64,000 bases of DNA from JAISGQ01 sp964500965 (GTDB taxonomy: Bacteria > Bacillota > Clostridia > Oscillospirales > Acutalibacteraceae): assembly GCA_964500965.1 (NCBI GenBank), contig CAZCQZ010000001.1, positions 62,001-126,000 on the forward strand. The letters run 5' to 3'. The position numbers and the translations under genes were made by a program. Of this stretch, positions 1 to 6,928 are shown piece after piece. Below the pieces are notes generated by a model. The model was not told the origin of the DNA and ran no database searches. It worked only from the letters and a program-made list of their open reading frames with translations. Within the stretch, counting starts at the first letter, position 1, and the number at the start of each line of letters is the position of its first letter.

Positions 1-230
1 GCTTTATCTGTATAAACCTCGTACTTTGGGTGGGCAAGCTTTTCAAAATTCGCAACCGTCTGGTCTTCAACCGCCGCCTGAGAATTTTTTCTTACACTTT
101 CAATGCCTTTTTCGCAGGCATCAAGAGTGGCGTAGCTTTCGCTTGTGGCGATTATCTGACCGTTACCCGCTTTCAGATTGAACATATAGCCGCCTTTTGC
201 CGTTTCTTTAATTTCAAATTTTCCTGCCAT
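1..230 (-). CDS. YegP/DUF1508-like protein (3' end outside window)
   Basis: Reading the minus strand from the ATG at 230 gives MAGKFEIKETAKGGYMFNLK followed by a region with NGQIIATSESY and a helix containing CEKGIESVRKNS. This is the DUF1508 (YegP-like) fold: a short beta hairpin carrying the F-x-L-x-A-x-N-G-Q-I/V-I pattern, then S-E-x-Y and a helix. About 76 codons are present and the gene runs off the left edge; family members often carry two tandem copies of the domain. An AGGAGGAAG ribosome site ends 7 bases before the start, and a TTGCGT-N17-TACAAT promoter lies upstream. The biochemical function of the family is not settled. Confidence 0.8.
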   Translation of the reverse strand, partial: MAGKFEIKETAKGGYMFNLKAGNGQIIATSESYATLDACEKGIESVRKNSQAAVEDQTVANFEKLAHPKYEVYTDK

Positions 231-274
231 TATATCTTCCTCCTGTTTCACGCTGTTTGCGCTTGTACGCGTCT

Positions 275-303
275 ATTGTATCACATTGTCAATATTAACG
301 CAA
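275..303 (-). promoter_or_regulatory. promoter of the YegP-like gene
   Basis: On the minus strand there is TTGCGT, a 17-base spacer, then TACAAT, about 45 bases before the start at 230. The -35 is of a TTGCG(C/T) type seen at two other genes in the window. Confidence 0.45.
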
Positions 304-349
304 GTTTTTACCGAAAAATGTAAATTTTCGGCACAATGACAAAAACGAA

Positions 350-556
350 TTACAATATCACGTACATAATTGCCAATAACAGTATCGGATTTGCACCGGA
401 TTCGGCAAGTATAACGGCTACAACCAGTAAAAGTATCAGCTCCGTGTCCGATGAGTCGATGCCGGGTTTTATCTTTCCTGTCGCTCTGTCGCAAAAATCG
501 CCGTTTCTTTCAACTCTGCGCCGTGCCTCCTGCGTCAGCGCAAAAACGTCGCTCAC
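350..556 (-). CDS. small membrane-anchored protein, unknown
   Basis: This is a 68-residue protein. The N-terminal half is charged and basic (EARRRVERNGDFC). The C-terminal half from about residue 40 is almost wholly hydrophobic with a small polar break (LLLVVAVILAESG then PILLLAIMYVIL), suggesting a membrane hairpin or tail anchor. The start overlaps the end of the preceding small gene by 4 bases (ATGA at 553-556), so the two are translationally coupled. It is the last of three tiny co-directional genes at 350-1070. The product family is not recognised; the coupling and ribosome sites support a real gene. Confidence 0.55.
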   Translation of the reverse strand: MSDVFALTQEARRRVERNGDFCDRATGKIKPGIDSSDTELILLLVVAVILAESGANPILLLAIMYVIL

Positions 557-825
557 TTTTCGTTTCCTCCGAGAAATTGTCCCAAAAGCGGCAGCACCTT
601 TGTTATTTTCAGCAATGACCTCGCCATATCGAGCTTTTCCTTTCTAACGTCACTCATGTACGGTGCAAGTGCCTTTAGAAGTCTTTCTTCATCACTTTCC
701 CTGTTTACCGTTTCAAGCAGCGGCATCACCTTTAACAGCACATCGAGAATTTCGCCGTTTTCTTCGCCGTCTTTTTTCTCACCATTGTCTGAAAGTGCAC
801 CGAGAATTTCGTCCAGCTCCGCCAC
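553..825 (-). CDS. small conserved-looking helical protein, unknown
   Basis: This is a 90-residue protein with an acidic glycine-rich segment (residues 10-25), then helices ending in LLKALAPYMSDVRKEKLD and LLKITKVLPLLG. From memory, the tail pattern L-L-x-A-L-x-P-Y-[LM]-x-x-x-R-x-x-K-[LV]-D-x-A resembles small unannotated proteins found widely in Clostridia; no function is known to me. It starts 11 bases after the stop of the gene at 837-1070 and overlaps the next start by 4 bases, so the three form one transcription unit. A GGGGGG-type ribosome site precedes the ATG. Confidence 0.65.
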   Translation of the reverse strand: MAELDEILGALSDNGEKKDGEENGEILDVLLKVMPLLETVNRESDEERLLKALAPYMSDVRKEKLDMARSLLKITKVLPLLGQFLGGNEK

Positions 826-836
826 TTTTCTCCCCC

Positions 837-1070
837 CTACTTTTTCCCTCTGTTTCCCAATTCTTCCATCATCTGCCTTGCCTGCGGTGTTGCCAGAATC
901 TTCGCCACGCTGTCTTTATCGCCCAGTATACTCATAAGCCTTTGTGCGTCCTGTTCGCTCATTTCCGAAAGCAGTCTTTTCAGCTTGGGATTTTTATTCA
1001 GCATTGCTCTTGTTTCCTCCGGGCTTTTTCCCACTGCCGCCGCAATTTTATTTATCATTTCATCAGTCAT
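837..1070 (-). CDS. small helical protein with a repeated 'NKNPKLKRLL / LATPQARQMM' pattern, unknown
   Basis: This is a 77-residue, highly charged, all-helical protein. Two similar stretches, LNKNPKLKRLLSEMSEQDAQ and LATPQARQMMEEL, look like an internal repeat built around N/T-P-x-x-x-x-[LM]-[LM]. GGGAGGTATGGGAAATG gives a good ribosome site and start. It is the first gene of a three-gene run of tiny proteins and is divergent from the phosphodiesterase gene. Small Clostridia proteins with similar P-Q-A-x-x-[LM] tails exist, but I can name no function. Nothing points to secretion. Confidence 0.65.
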   Translation of the reverse strand: MTDEMINKIAAAVGKSPEETRAMLNKNPKLKRLLSEMSEQDAQRLMSILGDKDSVAKILATPQARQMMEELGNRGKK

Positions 1071-1097
1071 TTCCCATACCTCCCGAATTATTTTGTA

Positions 1098-1125
1098 TTG
1101 TATTCCAGTATATGAATGATATAAT
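1098..1125 (+). promoter_or_regulatory. promoter of the YfcE-like phosphodiesterase gene
   Basis: TTGTAT, a 16-base spacer and TATAAT lie about 32 bases before the ATG at 1157. Confidence 0.4.
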
Positions 1126-1156
1126 GAATATATGATAAATAAGGAGCTGTTTCCCT

Positions 1157-1627
1157 ATGAAAATACTTGTTGTTTCAGATTCTCACGGCAGTACCGACAC
1201 ACTTCGCGACGTACTGATAAGATATTCGGCACGTGCCGACATGATTATTCATCTCGGTGACGGAGAAAAAGATTACAACGACCTGATTAAGCTCAACCCC
1301 GTTGAAACATACTTCGTCCGCGGCAACTGCGATTTTGCTTCCTCCGCTCCGGACACGCGGCTTATTGAGGCAAACGGAAAAAGAATATTTATGACCCACG
1401 GTTATTGCTACTCCGTCAAGCACGGACTTTCCTCCCTCAAAAGCGCGGCTCGTTCGCAAAAGGCGGATATTGTTCTGTTTGGGCACACTCATGACGCTCT
1501 TTCCGAATACGAGGACGGACTTTACATAATCAATCCCGGTGCTCTTTGCCGCCATTGCTTTCACCCCTCTTTCGCTCTCATCGACATTGTAAGTTCGGGA
1601 ATCATGCCAAACATTGTTTATCTTTGA
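1157..1627 (+). CDS. YfcE/MJ0936-family metallophosphodiesterase
   Basis: This is a 156-residue single-domain calcineurin-like phosphoesterase. The metal-binding motifs are in order and intact: D-S-H at residues 8-10, G-D at 34-35, G-N-C-D at 56-59, the isolated H81 in M-T-H-G, and G-H-T-H at 109-112. Length and motif spacing fit the YfcE/YsnB family of small cytosolic phosphodiesterases, which act on artificial phosphodiesters in vitro; the natural substrate is unsettled. An AAGGAG ribosome site lies 11 bases before the ATG. In many Firmicutes the homologue lies beside rph-rdgB, which are not present here, so context adds nothing on substrate. Confidence 0.92.
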   Translation: MKILVVSDSHGSTDTLRDVLIRYSARADMIIHLGDGEKDYNDLIKLNPVETYFVRGNCDFASSAPDTRLIEANGKRIFMTHGYCYSVKHGLSSLKSAARSQKADIVLFGHTHDALSEYEDGLYIINPGALCRHCFHPSFALIDIVSSGIMPNIVYL

Positions 1628-1654
1628 GTTTTTCGCTTTTTTGTTCATTTCCTA

Positions 1655-1683
1655 TTTACTTTTAGTTCATCAAGTGGTAAAAT
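1655..1683 (+). promoter_or_regulatory. promoter of the acidic hypothetical gene
   Basis: TTTACT, a 17-base spacer and TAAAAT lie 43 bases before the ATG at 1727. Confidence 0.4.
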
Positions 1684-1726
1684 ATTATTGATTAAAGTTG
1701 AACGATTATGATTTGGAGGTGCCCTC

Positions 1727-2431
1727 ATGCTTGTCAAATGCTTTCCTGTTCCGAACGAACGGACACCTAAAAAGGTGGAAGTCACTCTGGGGCGTGTTTC
1801 CGAGCACAGAAAGAACACCGTCAGACTCAACGTGCGCATAGCCGGTTCATTGTGCGAAGATTCAGAAAATCCTCCCGTTGAAGAAGCTGTATCCGATCCG
1901 ATTCAGGACGACAATCTTTCGGGAATCATTCCCGTTTCTCAGCTTTCTTCTCAGGAAAATGCCGAAACAGAGGACATTGCCGAAATCGAGGACGTATTTG
2001 AAAGCTACGACGACTGTTCCGAATGCTGTGATGCGGAGGACAACGTTTCCGATGAGGATTTGTGCTTCCGGGAGCTTTCCGCTTCCGACATTCATGCGGA
2101 TTTTGAAGCACTTGAAAACGATTTGCGCAAGCTTGAAGATGATTTGCGCAGTCAGCTCGGTGACGATGAGCCGACAGAAACATTCGCCGAGCTGCCGACA
2201 CATGACGAAGGCATTGTCAGACGGCATTTTGTGCGTGATGACACCGGTGAGCTTTATGAATCCGACAGCGCAAACGCGGAGGGTCATGAGGTTGCCTGCT
2301 ACGATAACTCCGGCAGACTTACCCGTGCCTGCGGCATTATCCGCAAGGGTCAGCCCCTTTTCAAATCACCCGATGACGATGATATATACAACCGTGCGGT
2401 TTCGGATATGTTTTCCGACGGCAACGATTAA
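1727..2431 (+). CDS. acidic hypothetical protein
   Basis: This is a 234-residue protein that I do not recognise. The first 50 residues are basic and beta-like (KKVEVTLGRVSEHRKNTVRL). Residues 50-165 are very rich in Asp and Glu with a small Cys cluster (DCSECCDAED) and a short coiled-coil stretch (LENDLRKLEDDLRSQL). The C-terminal part (about 170-234) looks folded, with beta-type runs IVRRHFVRDDTGELYES and GHEVACYDNSGRLTRA. There is no signal peptide or membrane segment. TTTGGAGGTGCCCTC precedes the ATG. Base composition matches its neighbours, so there is no sign of recent transfer. Confidence 0.65.
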   Translation: MLVKCFPVPNERTPKKVEVTLGRVSEHRKNTVRLNVRIAGSLCEDSENPPVEEAVSDPIQDDNLSGIIPVSQLSSQENAETEDIAEIEDVFESYDDCSECCDAEDNVSDEDLCFRELSASDIHADFEALENDLRKLEDDLRSQLGDDEPTETFAELPTHDEGIVRRHFVRDDTGELYESDSANAEGHEVACYDNSGRLTRACGIIRKGQPLFKSPDDDDIYNRAVSDMFSDGND

Positions 2432-2469
2432 GCTGTTTTTATTGTGTTTTTTTGTTGTGGTTATTGTAT

Positions 2470-2498
2470 TCGACAGGCAAATATGTTAAATTTATAAT
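2470..2498 (+). promoter_or_regulatory. promoter of the small membrane protein gene
   Basis: TCGACA, a 17-base spacer and TATAAT lie 26 bases before the GTG start at 2525. Confidence 0.45.
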
Positions 2499-2524
2499 GT
2501 ACTTATTTTACGGAGGTCGTGCCT

Positions 2525-2839
2525 GTGTTCAGACTTACTACTACAAAATACCTGGTGCTGGGGATACTTGATTTTGCGGTCATCGGCATAGTTATCTACG
2601 GACTTACCGACTGGGTTTATGACGGTTATCCTGCATGGGTTCCATATGCGATTATGGCTTTCTTCCTGATTATGGCAACCTCAAGGTTTTACAAATTCTC
2701 CTCAACTCTGAAAAAGAGTGAGGCACTGGATTCCCACAACATCGAATCGCTTTTTTCCGAAAACAACAGCGATAAACGCAATGACGATTCGGGTAACGAA
2801 AACGGCTTTCGCAAACGCAAAAGCCGCAATGATGTTTAA
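2525..2839 (+). CDS. small two-helix membrane protein, unknown
   Basis: This is a 104-residue protein with two predicted membrane helices (LGILDFAVIGIVIYGL and WVPYAIMAFFLIMAT) and a polar, Asn/Lys/Arg-rich cytoplasmic tail. The GTG at 2525 is preferred over the in-frame GTG at 2519 because CGGAGG at 2511-2516 is 8 bases from the former and only 2 from the latter. It is followed by a strong symmetrical terminator shared with the convergent DivIVA-like gene. The family is not recognised and no enzymatic motif is visible. Confidence 0.6.
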   Translation: MFRLTTTKYLVLGILDFAVIGIVIYGLTDWVYDGYPAWVPYAIMAFFLIMATSRFYKFSSTLKKSEALDSHNIESLFSENNSDKRNDDSGNENGFRKRKSRNDV

Positions 2840-2872
2840 TGACTTTTTTTCAATTTCCAACTCCTTTCAGCA

Positions 2873-2908
2873 AGAATCGGGAAATTCCAAATGGAATTTC
2901 CCGATTCT
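2873..2908. terminator. bidirectional terminator hairpin
   Basis: A perfect 16-base-pair stem (AGAATCGGGAAATTCC and its complement) has a 4-base loop and T-rich flanks on both sides. It sits between two convergent genes. Confidence 0.85.
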
Positions 2909-2959
2909 CATTATTTCTTATACTATTTGATAAACCGAACATCTTATTAAACAGCGGCA

Positions 2960-4276
2960 TTAGCCGTTATTCGCAGAACGGCGGTAATACACCTTAACTT
3001 TTACCGGAGCCTTTGCTTTGCTTTCCACGACAACCTTTTTCGGTTCTGCCGCTGTTTTCTCCGGTTCGTCTTCATATTCCAGAAAGGAAGCTCTGCCTAT
3101 CTGCATTGCGGTTGATGCTCCGATACTGTCACCGACATACGCGGTTGTGCAATTTACGGTTTTTGCAAAGCTTTCGGCATGTGTCGTTTCATTTTCCGAA
3201 TATGCAGGGGATTTTGATTCGACTTCCGAAACTTCAAAGGGACTGTAATCGTCCTGCGCGCTGAATCCGATTTTCTGTTCGGGAACGCCCATTGCCGCGC
3301 GCTTTTCCTCACGGCTGACTTCCTCCGCCGGTTCATCGTCACTTACTTCTTCGTTATATTCAAAGGAGGCGGATTCATTCAAAAGTCTGTTTGCTTCACC
3401 GATTGAGCTTTTGGTTGAATCAAATGGAGAGGGATTTGCCTTTCTTACGTCAACAGTTCCGCTTTCCTTGACCGCCTTTGATGTGTCGGCAAGAAACTTT
3501 GCACTATACGGTCCCAGCACCGGAACAGAATAGCCCTTGCCGCCTGCATAGTCAACCTCACCTGCTCTCATTGAAAGCAGACGTTCAACTTCGGTGTTTA
3601 TATCTGTTGCGCCTGCGCCGGGCTGAAGCCCGTTATCGTGCTTGACAGCTACGAGCTTATGCACTGCGCCGGTTAAAGTCGCATCAATTCTGTCAAGACG
3701 GTCCTGCAAATCGTCCATCGCATTGTTAAGCTCTATTCTCACCGCAGACATGCTTGCGCGGATATTTGCAACTTCTTTTGCGGCATCGCCGGCAATACCT
3801 GTTACCTGTTCCTGATTATCCACAGCACGCTGAAAAAGCCTGTCGGTTGCGCGCTTGGTAACGGACATGATGGAAGATACCGAATTCTGAAGCTCGGAAA
3901 ACTCCCTTTCGCGCATTGCATACTCACGGTCACGAACACGAAGCTGTTCGCAGGTGTTTTGCAGAGTGTTGCGCTCCGCATTGCCTGCTTCAATGGTCAT
4001 TCGCAGATTATCAGACGTTGACTGTGCAATTTGCAGATTCTGTTCAAGCTGCACAATCTGCGCGCTCATAGAGGTTACAGAGCCCGAAAGCCTGTCACGT
4101 TCACTGACTGCGGCGGTTTTTTCACCTGTCAAGGTATCAATCTGAGAGCGCATATTTTCCTGATTGCGCATCATCATATCGACCTGATTGAGCAAATTAA
4201 GCATTTCATCGTCAACAGCGGAACGCTTATAGCCCAGCAAAGCCTTTTTGAAATGTTTTCCCTGTGCATATTCCAT
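2960..4276 (-). CDS. DivIVA-like long coiled-coil protein
   Basis: This is a 438-residue protein. Residues 8-30 (HFKKALLGYKRSAVDDEMLN) match the N-terminal DivIVA/GpsB membrane-targeting pattern F-x-x-x-x-x-G-Y-x-x-x-x-V-D-x-x-L. A long heptad coiled coil follows (roughly 30-215), then a low-complexity acidic region with Ser/Glu/Pro and a basic tail (VKVKVYYRRS). It is much longer than typical DivIVA (about 160-230 residues). The ATG at 4276 is chosen over an upstream ORF extension because GGGGGCAG lies 7 bases upstream. It lies directly downstream of ftsZ but after a terminator, so it is a separate unit with its own promoter. The likely role is polar or septal scaffolding; that is inference from the N-terminal motif. 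Confidence 0.7.
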   Translation of the reverse strand: MEYAQGKHFKKALLGYKRSAVDDEMLNLLNQVDMMMRNQENMRSQIDTLTGEKTAAVSERDRLSGSVTSMSAQIVQLEQNLQIAQSTSDNLRMTIEAGNAERNTLQNTCEQLRVRDREYAMREREFSELQNSVSSIMSVTKRATDRLFQRAVDNQEQVTGIAGDAAKEVANIRASMSAVRIELNNAMDDLQDRLDRIDATLTGAVHKLVAVKHDNGLQPGAGATDINTEVERLLSMRAGEVDYAGGKGYSVPVLGPYSAKFLADTSKAVKESGTVDVRKANPSPFDSTKSSIGEANRLLNESASFEYNEEVSDDEPAEEVSREEKRAAMGVPEQKIGFSAQDDYSPFEVSEVESKSPAYSENETTHAESFAKTVNCTTAYVGDSIGASTAMQIGRASFLEYEDEPEKTAAEPKKVVVESKAKAPVKVKVYYRRSANNG

Positions 4277-4355
4277 AGAATCTGCCCCCTTTCTTATGAC
4301 AAATATCGCCCCACCGGGATGCTGTATATAATTACACATTGTTATATCCAATTGC

Positions 4356-4384
4356 ATTGTAACACATTATGTTTATCAGCGCAA
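4356..4384 (-). promoter_or_regulatory. promoter of the DivIVA-like gene
   Basis: TTGCGC, a 17-base spacer and TACAAT lie about 80 bases before the start at 4276. The -35 resembles those at 33431-33459 and 275-303. Confidence 0.4.
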
Positions 4385-4578
4385 TAGCAATTTCATAATT
4401 TGTTCAATATTTAATAAATTGTGAAGTTTTATTATGTTAACCTATCGAAATTGCACAAATTTGTCGTTTAGGCTGTTTATTTGAGGTCATCATGTGTAAT
4501 TTTGGTGAAGTTTTAACAAGCAACGTTTTCGCAATTTTACAATTTTCTCGGATTGTTTTGATTTCGGAGAATAAAAAG

Positions 4579-4622
4579 AAACTCACAGGAGGATTTTTTG
4601 ACGAATCCGCCTGTGAGTTTTA
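4579..4622 (-). terminator. terminator of the dcw cluster after ftsZ
   Basis: The 17-base arms AAACTCACAGG(C/A)GGATT pair with one mismatch and are followed on the minus strand by TTCTTTTTATT. Confidence 0.85.
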
Positions 4623-4634
4623 TGTCAAATTTAA

Positions 4635-5756
4635 TTATTTGCCGGGATTGCGCTTGAAAAGGTTCATCAGATTGATAAATTCTTCGTCCTCGGAGTCCTC
4701 ATCGTCAAGCACAGTAGCTGTAGCCGATGATGCAGGTACATCTTCGACGACGGCAGTACCGGTACTCTCGGTCACTGCGGCAACAGACGGAGCAGAGCCG
4801 TCGGTAGAGAAGCCGGTTGCGATAACGGTTACTATCATCTCGTCATCGAGATTATCGTCCTGTGCAAAGCCCCATATAATGGTTGCATCGGGGTGAGCCG
4901 CCTTGGTTATCATTGTTGCTGCTATATCAATATCATCAAGGTCAATATCGCTGGAAGCGGTAAAGTTAATGATAACGCCGCGTGCGCCGTTAATAGATGT
5001 TTCAAGCAACGGGCTTGAAACTGCCGCGTGAGCGGAAAGAGAAGCCTTTTCCTTGCCTGCGGCACGTCCGATACCCATATGGGCATAGCCTGCGTCTTTC
5101 ATAATAGTTGTAACATCTGCGAAGTCAAGGTTGACAACACCGGTGTGCATAATGAGGTCGGAAATGGACTGAACGCCCTGACGAAGAACATCATCGGCAA
5201 TGGAGAACGCGTTGATAAGCGTAATCTTCTGCTCGGATACCATTTTCAGCCTTTCGTTAGGTATAATAACAAGAGAGTCAACGTGTTCACGCAGTGCGGC
5301 AATGCCGTTTTCAGCCTGCTCCATGCGGCGTCTTCCCTCAAAGGCAAAGGGCTTTGTTACAATACCGATAGTAAGTATGCCCATTTCTTTTGCAATCTCC
5401 GCGATAACGGGTGCTGCACCTGTACCGGTGCCGCCGCCCATACCTGCTGTGATAAAGCACATATCGGTGCCTTTCAGCGCAGCTTCGATGTCTTCACGGC
5501 TTTCCTCTGCGGCTCTCTGCCCCTTTGAGGGGTCTGAGCCTGCGCCCTTACCGCGTGTAATCTTATCGCCAATCTGAATCTTGTGAGTAGCCTGAGAACT
5601 CATAAGAGCCTGCAAATCGGTGTTAACGGAGATGAACTCCACGCTGGTTACACCCATCTGCACCATGCGGTTTACTGCGTTTCCGCCGCCGCCGCCGACA
5701 CCGATGACCTTGATTTGTACCAGTCTATCCATGTCGGTATCATAAGTAAATGACAT
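4635..5756 (-). CDS. ftsZ: cell division protein FtsZ
   Basis: This is a 373-residue tubulin-like GTPase that forms the Z-ring. The GTP-binding glycine loop G-G-G-T-G-T-G is at residues 107-113, the early loop VIGVGGGGGNAVNRM at 17-31, and the T7-loop region NLDFADVTTIM is present. After residue 315 comes a Thr/Ala/Asp-rich linker. The extreme C-terminus, EEFINLMNLFKRNPGK, keeps a hydrophobic-basic character but not the usual D-I-P-x-F-L-[RK] peptide bound by FtsA/SepF/ZipA partners. No ftsA is adjacent. The ribosome site GAGGGGGA precedes ATG 5756. It is last in the dcw cluster, 190 bases after divIB, with its own likely promoter. Confidence 0.98.
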   Translation of the reverse strand: MSFTYDTDMDRLVQIKVIGVGGGGGNAVNRMVQMGVTSVEFISVNTDLQALMSSQATHKIQIGDKITRGKGAGSDPSKGQRAAEESREDIEAALKGTDMCFITAGMGGGTGTGAAPVIAEIAKEMGILTIGIVTKPFAFEGRRRMEQAENGIAALREHVDSLVIIPNERLKMVSEQKITLINAFSIADDVLRQGVQSISDLIMHTGVVNLDFADVTTIMKDAGYAHMGIGRAAGKEKASLSAHAAVSSPLLETSINGARGVIINFTASSDIDLDDIDIAATMITKAAHPDATIIWGFAQDDNLDDEMIVTVIATGFSTDGSAPSVAAVTESTGTAVVEDVPASSATATVLDDEDSEDEEFINLMNLFKRNPGK

Positions 5757-5833
5757 TGATAATCCCCCTCGGATTTGATAATTCCTTTGCTTTATGCGCC
5801 AACGCCCACAGGCGTAATATTCTTATATATCTT

Positions 5834-5862
5834 ATACTAACACGTTAAATCTAAAATTGCAA
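5834..5862 (-). promoter_or_regulatory. probable ftsZ promoter
   Basis: On the minus strand TTGCAA, a 17-base spacer and TAGTAT lie about 80 bases upstream of ftsZ. The site TTTAACGTGTTA (5838-5849) overlaps the spacer and -10 and resembles the palindrome in the gdhA promoter. Confidence 0.4.
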
Positions 5863-5946
5863 TGCAAAATGTATGAATTTTTCTACATTTTGTAATTTAT
5901 TTTTTTAACCACCCAACATAGCGTGGCATATTGCAATTATGTTAAC

Positions 5947-6915
5947 TCATACTTTCTGTTTCAAAGCATATTCAGGGGTAAAATACGCTTTTCCGGGGTT
6001 GGTTACGTCTACTCTGCCCGAATCGTATTCAGACAGTTTGTTTTTGATTATTTCATTTGCAACAATTATTTTTTCTTCCAGCTCGGCTCCTGAGCCTATT
6101 CTGATAATTATGCGGTTATCATAATATGCATAAAGGTCACCGGCGGACAAATCCAGCTTTGTCGGCGGCAGCTCGTATTCTTCAAGCAATCCCGTCAGAC
6201 GCTTCAGAGTTGTAAGTGTGGTTTCATCGGTAACTTCTACGTAATCGCCCGGCTCCGATGCTTTGCCGATTTCCAGACCTACTATCTCCGGCAGTGCACT
6301 TTCGTCAATATATGCCGACTTCATGGGCAGTCCGTAGTTTTGTGCCGGAAGCGCATCGGTTGCCGATATGTCCGTAGGTGATGCTGCCACGTCTGTTTCC
6401 GACACCGCACTTTCATCATAGGGCGCCAGCATTTCGAGCAGCTTTCCCTCATTGCTGACAATTACACGCATACCGCTTTCTACGGTAATGATGCCTGCCG
6501 GCTTTGCTCCTGTAACTTTAATTTTCACGCTTGCCGGAAGCAGTATTTTAATATCACAGCTTTCGATATACGGAAGCTCTTTTTCGATTTTTTCTTCGAT
6601 TTCGTTAAAATCCAGGGCGAAAATGTTCTGACCGTCTTCAATTCCGGATAGCTCTATTATACGGTCGGCAGTGTAATATTCTTCGCCGTTTATACTGATA
6701 TTTATATTGTCAATCTTAAAAAACACCGTCAGAGACAGAGTTATCATAAGTGCCACAAATGCAAAGGCTATCATTATATATGTAAGTGCCGAGAACAGCT
6801 TTGAGCGCGAACGCGATTTCCCTTTCCCGGCTTTTCTGCTTTTATTATTCATATTCCTTTTATTTGTCCCTGTCTCATTGCGATTTCTCGTTCTGTTATC
6901 GTTCTCGTGTGACAT
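5947..6915 (-). CDS. divIB: cell division protein FtsQ/DivIB
   Basis: This is a 322-residue bitopic membrane protein of the FtsQ-FtsL-FtsB divisome subcomplex. A polar, Arg/Asn-rich cytoplasmic tail (about 45 residues) precedes one membrane helix (LTYIMIAFAFVALMITLSLT). A POTRA domain begins at F-K-I-D-N-I-N-I-S and covers YYTADRIIELSGIEDGQNIF, followed by the FtsQ beta domain (VKIKVTGAKPAGIITVE). An inserted Ser/Thr/Ala segment follows in the middle (SETDVAASPTDISATDA). The ATG at 6915 is chosen over an earlier in-frame start because AAAGGGGC is 6-7 bases upstream. It begins 13 bases after murA. Confidence 0.9.
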   Translation of the reverse strand: MSHENDNRTRNRNETGTNKRNMNNKSRKAGKGKSRSRSKLFSALTYIMIAFAFVALMITLSLTVFFKIDNINISINGEEYYTADRIIELSGIEDGQNIFALDFNEIEEKIEKELPYIESCDIKILLPASVKIKVTGAKPAGIITVESGMRVIVSNEGKLLEMLAPYDESAVSETDVAASPTDISATDALPAQNYGLPMKSAYIDESALPEIVGLEIGKASEPGDYVEVTDETTLTTLKRLTGLLEEYELPPTKLDLSAGDLYAYYDNRIIIRIGSGAELEEKIIVANEIIKNKLSEYDSGRVDVTNPGKAYFTPEYALKQKV

Positions 6916-6928
6916 TTTAAACGCCCCT

